A stretch of 64,000 nt of DNA from Streptomyces xanthii (GTDB lineage: Bacteria; Actinomycetota; Actinomycetes; Streptomycetales; Streptomycetaceae): the NCBI RefSeq assembly GCF_014621695.1, contig NZ_CP061281.1, positions 4,030,001-4,094,000 on the forward strand, written 5' to 3'. Numbering within the stretch: the first letter of the stretch is position 1; every line of letters starts with the position of its first letter. The notes below the pieces were generated by a model that ran no database searches, was not told the origin of the DNA, and saw only the letters and a list, made by a program, of their open reading frames with translations. A program made the position numbers and the translations under genes. Positions 24,719 through 34,100 of this stretch are shown here, in pieces.

Positions 24719-25478
24719 GACTCAAGCTTCCGCTTCAAGTGCTTACGTGGGGTTCGCGCGCCTGCGGACCGTCGACGTCGCCCGCGCCACCGGGTACTCC
24801 GTGCAGCAGGTCCGGGACCTGGAACGGCTGGGCGTGCTCCCGCCGGCGGCCCGCGAGGGCAACGGCTACCGCGTCTACACGGACACGCATGTACGGGCCC
24901 TGCACGCCTACCGCGGCCTGGCCGAGGCCGTCGGGCCCGTCGAGGCGCGGCGGCTGCTCGCGCGGCTGTGGACCGTGTCTTTGGAGGAGTCGGCCGCGAC
25001 CGTGGACGCGCTGCACGCGGGGCTCGCGCGGGAGCGGGACGAGGTGCTGGCCGCCGAGCGGGCGCTGGAGCTCGTGGAGGCCGAAGTCCACAGAGCCGGT
25101 TTCGAAGGCGAGGTGGAGGCGGTCGATTCCATGACCATCACCGAGCTCGCCCAGGCGCTCGGGGTGCGGCCCTCCGCCCTGCGCTTCTGGGAGGAGCAAG
25201 GGCTCGTCGTGCCCGAGCGGGTCACCTCACAGCGGGCCCGGCGCTACGGTCCCGTCGCGATCGGCGCCGCCCGCGTCGTCGTCGCGTTGCGCGGCGCAGG
25301 GCACCCGATCCCCGCGGTGCGGGACATCGTCGCCGCCCTGGACCGCGTCGAGGGCCGGGCCGGGGCCCGCCGCGCGCTGGACGACCGGCGCCGCGCCCTC
25401 GCCGTACGTTCGGTCGCGCTGCTCCGGGCGAGTGCGCACCTCGTGGCGGTGATCGAGGGCGCCGCCACTCAGGACTGA
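24717..25478 (+). CDS. Regulator with two MerR-type DNA-binding domains
   Basis: 253 residues. The N-terminal domain (about 15-85) is MerR-like: TVDVARATGYSVQQVRDLER, LGVLPPAAREGNGYRVYTD, HVRALHAYRGLAEAVG. A helical spacer (about 90-135) carries DEVLAAERALELVEAEVHRA. A second MerR-like domain (about 140-210) then repeats the pattern: TITELAQALGVRPSALRFWE, EQGLVVPERVTSQRARRYG, AIGAARVVVALRGAGHPIPA. Tandem MerR heads in one chain are uncommon. Leader is absent in the overlapping arrangement at 24716-24719; the alternative start is GTG 24747. The target is unknown. It ends inside the convergent cbiD gene by 10 bp. Confidence 0.8.
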   Translation: MTQASASSAYVGFARLRTVDVARATGYSVQQVRDLERLGVLPPAAREGNGYRVYTDTHVRALHAYRGLAEAVGPVEARRLLARLWTVSLEESAATVDALHAGLARERDEVLAAERALELVEAEVHRAGFEGEVEAVDSMTITELAQALGVRPSALRFWEEQGLVVPERVTSQRARRYGPVAIGAARVVVALRGAGHPIPAVRDIVAALDRVEGRAGARRALDDRRRALAVRSVALLRASAHLVAVIEGAATQD

Positions 25479-26620
25479 CCAGGCCCCCGCAAAGCACTGC
25501 GCCCCACCACGTTCCCCGCGCGGTCGATGCAGATCACGTCCACCGTCACCGGGGCCCCGCGCAGGACGGAGAGGGCCTGGTCGCGGGCCTCCGCCGCGAC
25601 GAGGTCGCCCAGCGGGACGCCCGCCGCGTCGCACAACTGGAGTGCCGCGAGGCCCGTGTTGGCCTCCGCGATCTGTTCCGCCAGTTCCGGGGACGCGCCG
25701 CCCCGGGCCGCCAGCGAGGCGAGGAACGGCTTGTCGACCTGGGAGCGGGCCGAGTGGAGGTCGAGGTGGCCCGCCGCCAGCTTGGAGAGCTTGGCGAAGC
25801 CGCCGCAGATGGTGAGGCGGTCCACGGGATGGCGGCGGACGTACTTCAGGACGGCGCCCGCGAAGTCGCCCATGTCGAGCAGCGCGTCCTCGGGGAGGGC
25901 GTACTCGCGGATCACCGTCTTCTCGGACGTGGAGCCCGTGCAGCCGGCGACGTGCGTACGGCCCGCTGCCCGCGCCACGTCGACCCCGCGCCGGATCGAG
26001 TCGATCCACGCCGAGCACGAGTACGGGACGACGATGCCGGTGGTGCCGAGGACGGAGAGGCCGCCGAGGATGCCCAGGCGCGGGTTCCACGTGGAGCGGG
26101 CGATCTCCGCGCCGTTGTCGATGGAGATCGTGATCTCGACGTCCCCGGAACCGCCGTGCCGGGCCGCGACCTCGGCGACGTGCGTGCGCATCATCTCGCG
26201 GGGGACCGGGTTGATCGCCGGTTCGCCGACGGCCAGGGGGAGCCCGGGGCGGGTCACCGTGCCGACGCCGGGTCCGGCCCGGAACACCACCCCGGAACCG
26301 GCCGGAAGCTCCCGCACCGTCGACCGCACCAGTGCCCCGTGCGTGACGTCCGGGTCGTCGCCCGCGTCCTTCACGACCCCCGCCGTCGCACTGCCGTCGG
26401 TGCCCCGCTCCTCCACCGCGAGCGCGAACGCCGGCGTCTGCCCCTTGGGCAGCGTGATCGTCACCGGGTCGGGGAACTCGCCGGTCAGCAGCGCCGTGTA
26501 CGCGGCGGTCGTCGCGGCCGTCGCACAGGCCCCGGTCGTCCAGCCGGGCCGCAGACCGGTGTGCTTGAGTTGGGCCCCGCGCCCGCCCTTCGGCTCACCC
26601 GGGCCGGCCGATTCAGACAT
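25469..26620 (-). CDS. cbiD: Cobalt-precorrin-5B C1-methyltransferase
   Basis: Adds the C1 methyl group in cobalamin synthesis; this is the anaerobic-type enzyme, which takes the place of CobF here. 383 residues, normal length, with RPGWTTGACATAATTAAY, VKDAGDDPDVTHG, the GPGVGTVTRPGL segment, GTTGIVVPYSCSAW and HVAGCTGSTSEKTV. The C-terminal substrate region (TICGGFAKLSKLAAGHLDLH) is also conserved. GAGGAG before the ATG is shared with the divergent cobK as a palindrome. The 3' end overlaps the convergent MerR gene by 10 bp. Confidence 0.93.
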   Translation of the reverse strand: MSESAGPGEPKGGRGAQLKHTGLRPGWTTGACATAATTAAYTALLTGEFPDPVTITLPKGQTPAFALAVEERGTDGSATAGVVKDAGDDPDVTHGALVRSTVRELPAGSGVVFRAGPGVGTVTRPGLPLAVGEPAINPVPREMMRTHVAEVAARHGGSGDVEITISIDNGAEIARSTWNPRLGILGGLSVLGTTGIVVPYSCSAWIDSIRRGVDVARAAGRTHVAGCTGSTSEKTVIREYALPEDALLDMGDFAGAVLKYVRRHPVDRLTICGGFAKLSKLAAGHLDLHSARSQVDKPFLASLAARGGASPELAEQIAEANTGLAALQLCDAAGVPLGDLVAAEARDQALSVLRGAPVTVDVICIDRAGNVVGRSALRGPGQS

Positions 26621-26628
26621 GGAGCTCC
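26621..26628. promoter_or_regulatory. Palindromic Shine-Dalgarno shared by divergent cbiD and cobK
   Basis: GGAGCTCC: GGAG on the plus strand serves cobK (ATG 26632) and, read on the other strand within CGAGGAGCTCC, GAGGAG serves cbiD (ATG 26620). The 11-bp gap leaves no room for a promoter for either gene, so each must be transcribed from inside the other. Confidence 0.65.
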
Positions 26629-26631
26629 TCG

Positions 26632-27384
26632 ATGCACGTACTCGTTCTCGGTGGGACGACGGAGGCCCGTGAACTGGCCGGGGCCCTGCACCCCCTGCCC
26701 GGGCTCCGCGTCACCAGCTCGCTCGCGGGCCGCGTCGCCGCGCCCCGGCTGCCCGCCGGTGAGGTGCGGATCGGCGGCTTCGGCGGTCCGGAGGGCATGG
26801 CCCGGTGGATCCGCGAGAGCGCCGTGGACGCGGTCATCGACGCCACCCATCCCTTCGCCGAGACGATCAGCTTCAACGCGGCCGAGGCGGCCGCCACCGC
26901 CCATGTTCCCCTGCTCGCCCTGCGCCGGCCCGGCTGGGTGCCGGGCGCGGGCGACGACTGGCGGGAGGTCGGCTCCCTGGCCGAGGCGGCGCGGGCGGTC
27001 GCGGGCGCCGGGCGGGTCTTCCTCACCACGGGCCGGATGGGTCTCGCCGCGTTCGCCGGGGTCGACGACGCCCACTTCCTCGTACGGTCCGTGGACGCGC
27101 CCGAGCCGCCGTTCCCGCCGCACATGGAGGTGCTGCTCGACCGGGGCCCGTTCACCCTCGAAGGCGAGCGGAAGCTGCTGGCCCGGCACCGCATCGACGT
27201 CCTCGTCACCAAGGACAGCGGCGCCGCCGCCACCGCCCCCAAGCTGGCCGCCGCCCGCGAGGCCGGCATCCCGGTCGTCGTCGTGCGCCGCCCGCCGACC
27301 CCGGACGGGGTGCCGGTGGCGGCCTCGGTCGCCGAGGCCGCCGACTGGCTTCAGACGCGGTCCGCCGGCGCCGTCTCCGGGTAG
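26632..27384 (+). CDS. cobK: Precorrin-6A reductase (precorrin-6X reductase)
   Basis: NADPH-dependent reduction of the macrocycle at the precorrin-6 stage. 250 residues, the normal length, with VLVLGGTTEARELAGAL at the N-terminus, DAVIDATHPFAETIS in the middle and LLARHRIDVLVTKDSGAAAT near the end. The 3' end overlaps the convergent cobIJ gene by 34 bp. The start is separated from cbiD by only 11 bp and uses the GGAG in a shared palindrome. Confidence 0.93.
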   Translation: MHVLVLGGTTEARELAGALHPLPGLRVTSSLAGRVAAPRLPAGEVRIGGFGGPEGMARWIRESAVDAVIDATHPFAETISFNAAEAAATAHVPLLALRRPGWVPGAGDDWREVGSLAEAARAVAGAGRVFLTTGRMGLAAFAGVDDAHFLVRSVDAPEPPFPPHMEVLLDRGPFTLEGERKLLARHRIDVLVTKDSGAAATAPKLAAAREAGIPVVVVRRPPTPDGVPVAASVAEAADWLQTRSAGAVSG

Positions 27385-28889
27385 CGGCGCGGCGTCCACG
27401 CGATCGTGCGGCCGTCCCCGCGCACCGTCGCCTGCGTCTGCGACGAGCCGACGATGAGCAGGGTGCGCATGTCGACCACGGACGGGTCGAGGTCGGCGAG
27501 CTTCACCACGCGCACCGACTCCTCCGGGCCGCCCACGTCCCGGGCGAGGACCACCGGGGTGTCCGGCAGCCGCAGTTCGAGCAGCAGCTCGCGGGCCTTG
27601 CCGACCTGCCAGGTGCGGCTGCGCGAGCCGGGGTTGTACAGCGCCAGGACCAGATCGGCCGCCGCCGCCGTGCGCAGCCGCTCCGCGATGACCTCCCACG
27701 GCTTGAGCCGGTCCGAGAGGGAGATCGTCGCGTAGTCGTGGCCGAGCGGGGCGCCCGCCTTCGCGGCGGCGGCGTTCGCGGCGGTCACCCCGGGCAGCAC
27801 CCGCACCGGCACGTCCGCGTACGCGTCCTGCGCCGCGACCTCCAGGACCGCCGTCGCCATGGCGAAGACGCCCGGGTCACCGCCCGACACGACCGCGACG
27901 CGGCGCCCGCGCCGGGCCAGGTCGAGCGCGAACTCGGCGCGCTCCGACTCCACCTTGTTGTCCGAACCGTGCCGCGTCTGCCCCGGCCGGTGCGGCACCC
28001 GCGCCAGGTACGTCGTGTAGCCGACCAGGTCGTCGGCGTTGGCGAGGGCGCCGCGCGACTCGGGCGTCAGCCACGGCGCGCCCGCGGGACCGGTGCCGAC
28101 GACGACGACCTCGCCGCGCTCCGGCGCCGGGTCCTCGACCGGTGCGGCCTCGATCCGCGACGGCAGCACGGCCACCGAGAAGTACGGCACCGACTCCGGG
28201 TCGATGTCCGCGAGGCGGCCCGTGCGCTCGCCCGCCATGAACGCCCGCTCCACGTACCGCGCGTCGTCGAGCCGGCCCGCGTTCTCCACCGCCGAGCGCA
28301 CCTTGGTGAAGGTCCGGCCCAGCTTCATCACGACCGCCGAATCGGCCGCCGCGAGCCGGGCGTTCAGCTCGTCCTCCGGGAGCGTGCCCGGGATGACGGT
28401 GAGCGTCTCCTTGTCCTCGCACAGCGGTTCGCCGAGCCGGGCGGCCGCCGCGCTGATGGACGTCACACCGGGAATGACCGTGGTCTCGTACCGGTCCGCG
28501 AGGCGCTTGTGCATGTGCTGGTACGAGCCGTAGAAGAACGGGTCGCCCTCGGCGAGGACCGCGACCGTGCGGCCCGCGTCCAGGTGCGCGGCGAGCGTCG
28601 CCGCGGCCTCCGCGTAGAAGTCGTCCAGCGCGCCCCGGTAGCCGCCCGGATGGTCCGTGGTCTCGACCGTGAGCGGGTACATCAGCCGCTCCTCGATCTG
28701 GCCCTCACGGATGTGCTCCGCGGCGATCGAGCGCGCGATGGAGCGGCCGTGGCGCGCGCAGTGGTACGCGATGACATCGGCGCCGGCGATCGCGCGGACC
28801 GCCGCGACCGTCATCAGCTCCGGGTCGCCGGGCCCGAGCCCGACCCCGTACAACTTGCCTGCGGTGGAAGGGGAGTTGGTGTCGCTCAT
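27351..28889 (-). CDS. cobIJ: Fused precorrin-2 C20- and precorrin-3B C17-methyltransferase
   Basis: 512 residues, two SAM-dependent methyltransferases in one chain. Residues about 10-245 are Cob[53 protein letters not shown]. Residues about 262-505 are Cob[39 protein letters not shown] and [20 protein letters not shown], with [15 protein letters not shown] near the end. The fusion is common in actinobacteria and may channel the intermediate. ATG at 28889 overlaps the cobH stop (ATGA). The 3' end overlaps cobK by 34 bp. Confidence 0.93.
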   Translation of the reverse strand: MSDTNSPSTAGKLYGVGLGPGDPELMTVAAVRAIAGADVIAYHCARHGRSIARSIAAEHIREGQIEERLMYPLTVETTDHPGGYRGALDDFYAEAAATLAAHLDAGRTVAVLAEGDPFFYGSYQHMHKRLADRYETTVIPGVTSISAAAARLGEPLCEDKETLTVIPGTLPEDELNARLAAADSAVVMKLGRTFTKVRSAVENAGRLDDARYVERAFMAGERTGRLADIDPESVPYFSVAVLPSRIEAAPVEDPAPERGEVVVVGTGPAGAPWLTPESRGALANADDLVGYTTYLARVPHRPGQTRHGSDNKVESERAEFALDLARRGRRVAVVSGGDPGVFAMATAVLEVAAQDAYADVPVRVLPGVTAANAAAAKAGAPLGHDYATISLSDRLKPWEVIAERLRTAAAADLVLALYNPGSRSRTWQVGKARELLLELRLPDTPVVLARDVGGPEESVRVVKLADLDPSVVDMRTLLIVGSSQTQATVRGDGRTIAWTPRRYPETAPADRV

Positions 28890-29530
28890 GCCTGGATCTC
28901 CTCCTCCGTCGCGATAGCGTTCAGGGCGGCGGCCGTCATGGCGCTGCCGCCGCGCCGGCCGCGCACGATCAGGTACTCGAGGCCGAGCTCGTTCACCGCG
29001 AGCGCGTCCTTCGACTCGGCGGCGCCGACGAAACCGACCGGGATGCCCAGCACGGCCGCGGGGCGCGGCGCGTCGTCCTTCGCCAGCATCTCCAGGAGGT
29101 GGAACAGGGCGGTCGGCGCGTTGCCGATCGCCACGACCGCGCCGTCCAGCCGGTCCCGCCACAGTTCGAGCGCGGCGGCGCTGCGCGTCGTGCCCAGGTC
29201 GGCGGCGAGCGCCGGGACGCGCGGGTCGCGCAGGGTGCACAGCACCTCGTTGTCGGCGGGCAGACGCTTGCGGGTGACGCCGCTCGCGACCATGTGCGCG
29301 TCGCAGAGGATCGGCGCGCCGGCCCGCAGCGCGGCGCGGGCCTTCGCCACGACGCCGGCCGAGTGGCCGATGTCCTGTACGAGATCCACCTGGCCGCAGG
29401 CGTGGATCATGCGGACCGCGACCTGCGCGACGTCGGCGGGCAGCGCGGCGAGGCCGGCCGCGGCCTCCGCGCGGATGGTGGCAAAGGACTCGCGGTAGAT
29501 CGCCGCGCCGTCCTTCTCGTAGTCATACAC
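28886..29530 (-). CDS. cobH: Precorrin-8X methylmutase
   Basis: Moves the C11 methyl to C12 to give hydrogenobyrinate. 214 residues, the normal length. The catalytic His is in [15 protein letters not shown] at residue 43, as in characterised CobH. Also conserved are [17 protein letters not shown] and the C-terminal [15 protein letters not shown]. Its start overlaps the end of cobG by 8 bp and its stop overlaps the cobIJ start by 4 bp, so cobG-cobH-cobIJ form one translationally coupled unit. Confidence 0.94.
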   Translation of the reverse strand: MYDYEKDGAAIYRESFATIRAEAAAGLAALPADVAQVAVRMIHACGQVDLVQDIGHSAGVVAKARAALRAGAPILCDAHMVASGVTRKRLPADNEVLCTLRDPRVPALAADLGTTRSAAALELWRDRLDGAVVAIGNAPTALFHLLEMLAKDDAPRPAAVLGIPVGFVGAAESKDALAVNELGLEYLIVRGRRGGSAMTAAALNAIATEEEIQA

Positions 29531-30869
29531 GGGGTTCGGCTCTTTCCTCGGTCGTTCGGTACGTGCCGTCGGGCAGCGCGGTTACGTCCAGGTACGGGCC
29601 GGCCGGGTGACCGCAGCGGCGCTCGCAGCCGGACCAGTAGGTGGGGAGGGTGGGGTGGCGGGGCTCGGCGTCCCGGCGTACGTCGGTACGGGACTTGGCG
29701 CAGCCCGGGGTGCCGATGCACGCGCCGAGCCTCGCCTCGGGCGACGTGGGGTCCGTGATCAGGCCGGCCGCCGCCAGTGCGGGGCGGTCGGCGGGCCCGG
29801 CGCCGGGGACGACGACGGTCCGCCAGGGGGTCATCCGCAGTTCCCTCTGCGGGAGGCGCCAGGCGAGGTCGGTGAGGGCCGCCCATTGGTCCGGGGTGAA
29901 CGATCCGAAGGGGGCCGTCGCGATGAGGGGGGCAGCGCCGTTGGTGGTGGTTGGTTCGTCGCCGGGTGACGCGTGCGTCGTGGCTGGTCGCGCAGTTCCC
30001 CGCGCCCCTGAGGTCGCACTTCGTGCGCCCCAGGAGCGGCGGGTCACCTCATCAAGCCCCTCGGGGTCCCCCCGGACGAAGTCTGGGGGAGATTGAGGAG
30101 CGGGGGCCGGGGCGGAGCCCCCGGGGGTGCTCATGCGCAGCCCCGCCGCCATCAAGTCCCGGGATATCAACTCGGCCAAGGGCGCGCCCAGTTCGGCGAC
30201 CCGCCAGACCCGACGTCCCGTCACTTCCGAAGCAGCCGCCAGGAAGGACTCGGCCGCGATCACCGCCGCCCGCGCCGCGTCCTCGTACCGCACGACGAAC
30301 TCCGCGTCCGCGACGACCAGTTGGGCCGAGCCGCCGTCGGGGAGGCCGCGCAGCAGCACATCCGGCCCGAGCGAGGAGACGTCCCCGCGACCGTCGTCCA
30401 GCGCGAAGAGGAAACGGCCCGACAGACCCGGCGTCACCGAGCTGGCGCACAGCGCGGAATCAAGCCCGGTCAGCCAGGGCCGCACGTCCACGAAGCCCGC
30501 GCCGTCGAGCCCCGACAGCGGCGAAGCCACCACGTTGCGGACCCGCTCGTGGAGCGGCGACGGCAGCAGCCCGGCCTCGCCGAGCACCTCCGCCAACTCC
30601 CCGCCGCACCCGTCCCGCAACCCCCGCAGCTGCACGTTCCCGCGCGAGGTGAGGTGCAGCACCCCGTCCCCGAGCCGCCCCGCCGCGTCCGCGAGCGCCC
30701 GCGCCCGCACCGCGGTGAGCACCCCGCCCGGCACCCGGACCCGCGCGAGGAATCCGTCGTCGGCGGCGTGCAGCCGCAGCGCGCCGGGGCAGGCGTCACC
30801 CCGGGACGTACCGGACGTACCGGGACCGAGGGGTATGGGGGCGGGGGACATGCCGGGGAGCATACCCAT
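29523..30869 (-). CDS. cobG: Precorrin-3B synthase (with an in-frame repeat insertion)
   Basis: Oxygen-dependent ring-contraction monooxygenase with a 4Fe-4S cluster, of the sulfite/nitrite reductase fold. 448 residues from ATG 30869 (ATGs at 30863 and 30851 also possible). [14 protein letters not shown] lies in the N-terminal half; the cluster ligands are [10 protein letters not shown] and [11 protein letters not shown] near the C-terminus. Between [19 protein letters not shown] and [16 protein letters not shown] is a roughly 55-residue, low-complexity segment that is a translation of a palindromic repeat element (29978-30130). It is in frame and appears to be tolerated as a surface loop. 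Presence of this enzyme points to the aerobic route. Confidence 0.9.
   Translation of the reverse strand: MGMLPGMSPAPIPLGPGTSGTSRGDACPGALRLHAADDGFLARVRVPGGVLTAVRARALADAAGRLGDGVLHLTSRGNVQLRGLRDGCGGELAEVLGEAGLLPSPLHERVRNVVASPLSGLDGAGFVDVRPWLTGLDSALCASSVTPGLSGRFLFALDDGRGDVSSLGPDVLLRGLPDGGSAQLVVADAEFVVRYEDAARAAVIAAESFLAAASEVTGRRVWRVAELGAPLAELISRDLMAAGLRMSTPGGSAPAPAPQSPPDFVRGDPEGLDEVTRRSWGARSATSGARGTARPATTHASPGDEPTTTNGAAPLIATAPFGSFTPDQWAALTDLAWRLPQRELRMTPWRTVVVPGAGPADRPALAAAGLITDPTSPEARLGACIGTPGCAKSRTDVRRDAEPRHPTLPTYWSGCERRCGHPAGPYLDVTALPDGTYRTTEERAEPRV
29978..30130. repeat. Palindromic repeat element, copy C, inside cobG
   Basis: From 29990 the plus strand reads like the left arm of copy A (CGCGCAGTTCCCCGCGCCCC), followed by a CACTTCGTGCG hairpin and a partial right arm. 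A second palindrome, around CCCCTCGGGG, TCTGGGGGA and GGGGCGGAGCCCC, then runs to 30130. It occupies a whole number of codons of cobG. Confidence 0.75.
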
Positions 30870-30940
30870 CCCCACCAGCGCTCCCGCTGTGAGCAGCGTC
30901 CCGTATCGGGCTTCCCGCCCGCCCCGTACGATGAGCGGCG

Positions 30941-31090
30941 GCGGTCCCGTCCGGGCCGTCACATCGCCAGCGACGGCGACAGGGGAGGAAGCCCGGTGCG
31001 ATTCCGGCGCGGTCCCGCCACTGTGAGCCCCCACCGGGGGCGAGCCAGGAACTCCCGCCGTCAGTAACCACCCGGGGCGCGGACACCCCG
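30941..31090 (+). ncRNA. Cobalamin riboswitch upstream of cobN
   Basis: Has the hallmarks of the AdoCbl aptamer: GGAAGCCCGGTGCGATTCC then GGCGCGGTCCCGCCACTGT, and the B12 box AGCCAGGAACTC (31043-31054). A GGGG/CCCC hairpin follows at about 31072-31089, next to the AGGAAGG at 31091-31097 that serves cobN, so ligand binding probably blocks translation initiation. Confidence 0.92.
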
Positions 31091-31108
31091 AGGAAGGCCA
31101 GACGACGC

Positions 31109-34100
31109 ATGTCTCAGCAGCCCTCGCAGCCGGCACAGCCCGCGCAGCGCATCCTGCTCCTGTCGACGTCCGACACCGACCTGCTCAGTGCCCGCGCGGC
31201 GAACACCTCCGCCGACGCCCCGGTCACGTACCGCTTCGCGAACCCGTCCCGGATCGACGCCGGGACCGGTCTCGACGCGCTGCTCGACGGCGCCGACCTC
31301 GTCGTCGTCCGCCTCCTCGGCGGAGTCCGCGCCTGGCAGGACGGCATCGACCGGCTGACCGCCGCCGGGATCCCGCTGGTCGTCCTCACCGGCGAACAGG
31401 CCCCGGACGCGCAGCTGATGGCCGCCTCCACCGTGCCCGTCGGCATCGCCGCCGAGGCCCACAAGTACCTGGCGCACGGCGGCCCGGCGAACCTCGCGCA
31501 CCTGGCCCGCTTCCTGTCCGACACCGTGCTGCTCACCGGCCACGGCTTCGAGCCCCCGGCCGCCGCGCCGACCTGGGGCCCCCTCGACCGCACCGCCCCG
31601 CGGGCCGACGGCCCGACCGTCGCCGTGCTCTACTACCGCGCCCACCACATGAGCGGCAACACCGCGTTCGTGCACGGCCTGTGCGACGCGATCGAGCAGA
31701 CCGGCGCCCGCCCGCTGCCCCTCTACGTCGCCTCCCTGCGCGCCCCCGAGCCCGAGCTGATCGACGCGCTCGGCGCCGCCGACGCCGTCGTCACGACCGT
31801 CCTCGCGGCCGGCGGCACCCGCCCCGCCGAGGCGAGCGCCGGCGGGGACGACGAGTCCTGGGACGCGGGCGCGCTGACCGGCCTCGACGTGCCGATCCTC
31901 CAGGCCCTGTGCCTGACCTCCTCGCGCGCCGACTGGGAGGAGAACGACGAGGGCGTCTCCCCGCTGGACGCCGCGAGCCAGATCGCCGTGCCCGAGTTCG
32001 ACGGACGCCTCATCACCGTGCCGTTCTCGTTCAAGGAGATCGACGAGGACGGGCTCCCCGCCTACGTCGCCGACCCCGAGCGCGCCGCCCGCGTCGCCGG
32101 GATCGCCGTGCGCCACGCCCGCCTGCGCCACATCCCGGCCGCCGAGAAGAAGCTCGCGCTCGTCCTGTCCGCGTACCCGACCAAGCACTCCCGCATCGGC
32201 AACGCGGTCGGGCTCGACACCCCCGCCTCCGCCGTCGCCCTCCTGCGCCGGCTCGTCGACGAGGGCTACGACTTCGGCGACACCGCCGAGATCCCCGGCT
32301 TCGTCTCCGGCGACGGCGACGAGCTGATCCGCGCGCTCATCGACGCGGGCGGCCACGACCAGGACTGGCTCACCGAGGAGCAGCTCGCCAAGAACCCGGT
32401 CCGCATCCCGGCCGCCGACTACAAGCGCTGGTACGCGACCCTGCCCGAGGAGCTCCGCGAGGGCGTCGAGCGGCACTGGGGCCCGCCGCCCGGCGAGATG
32501 TTCCTGGACCGCTCCCGCAACCCGGAGGGCGACATCGTGCTCGCCGCCCTGCGCCGCGGGAACCTGCTCATCCTCATCCAGCCGCCGCGCGGCTTCGGCG
32601 AGAACCCGATCGCGATCTACCACGACCCCGATCTCCCGCCGTCCCACCACTACCTGGCGGCCTACCGCTGGATCGCCGCGTCCTCGGACGACAACGGCTT
32701 CGGCGCCGACGCGATGATCCACCTCGGCAAGCACGGCAACCTGGAGTGGCTGCCCGGCAAGAACGCGGGCCTGTCCGCCGCCTGCGCCCCCGACGCCGCC
32801 CTCGGCGACCTGCCGCTGATCTACCCGTTCCTGGTCAACGACCCGGGCGAGGGAACCCAGGCCAAGCGGCGCGTCCACGCCACGCTCATCGACCACCTCG
32901 TACCGCCGATGGCCCGCGCCGACTCCTACGGCGACATCGCGCGCCTTGAGCAACTCCTCGACGAGTACGCCCAGATCGCCTCGATGGACCCGGCGAAGCT
33001 CCCGGCCATCCGCGCGCAGATCTGGACGCTCATCCAGGCCGCCAAGCTCGACCACGACCTCGGCATGGCGGACCGCCCCGACGACGACGGCTTCGACGAC
33101 TTCCTGCTCCACGTCGACGGCTGGCTGTGCGAGGTCAAGGACGCGCAGATCCGCGACGGCCTGCACGTCCTGGGCGCCGCGCCGCAGGGCGAGGCCCGCG
33201 TGAACCTGGTCCTCGCGATTCTGCGGGCCCGCCAGATCTGGGGCGGCACGGAGGCCCTGCCGGGGCTGCGGGAGGCTCTGGGGCTGGACGAGTCGGCGGC
33301 GACCCGTACCGCGGCGGACTCCGTCGAGGAGCAGGCCCGTGCGCTGGTCGAGGCGATGGAGGCCGCGAACTGGGATCCCGCCGCGGTCGCGGGCGTTGTT
33401 GCCGACAGCGGGCCGGTGGGGTCTGGTCGCGCCCGCGCGGCGGAGCCGCAGGTGTCACAGCCCCGCGACCCTGAAGGCGATGACTCCGTCATCGCCATCC
33501 TCGACTTCGCCGCCCGTGAGGTCGTGCCCCGCCTCGACCGGACCACGGACGAACTCGACCACTCCGTCCGCGCCCTGGAGGGCCGCTTCGTTCCCGCGGG
33601 CCCCTCCGGCTCCCCGCTGCGCGGGCTGGTCAACGTCCTCCCGACCGGCCGCAACTTCTACTCCGTGGACCCGAAGGCCGTCCCGTCCCGCCTCGCGTGG
33701 GAGACCGGCCAGGCCCTCGCCGACTCCCTCGTCGAGCGGTACCGGCAGGACAACGACGGCGCGTACCCGACCTCCGTGGGCCTGTCCCTGTGGGGCACGA
33801 GTGCCATGCGCACCGCCGGCGACGACGTGGCCGAGGCCCTCGCCCTGCTCGGCGTCCGCCCGGTCTGGGACGACGCCTCCCGCCGCGTGACCGGCCTGGA
33901 GCCGATCCCGCACGAGGAGCTGAACCGCCCCCGCATCGATGTGACGCTGCGCATCTCCGGCTTCTTCCGCGACGCGTTCCCGCACGTCATCGGCCTGCTC
34001 GACGACGCGGTCCGGCTGGCCGCTTCGCTCGACGAGCCGGACGAGCACAACCACGTACGGGCCCACGTACGGGCCGACCTCGCCGAGCACGGCGACGAAC

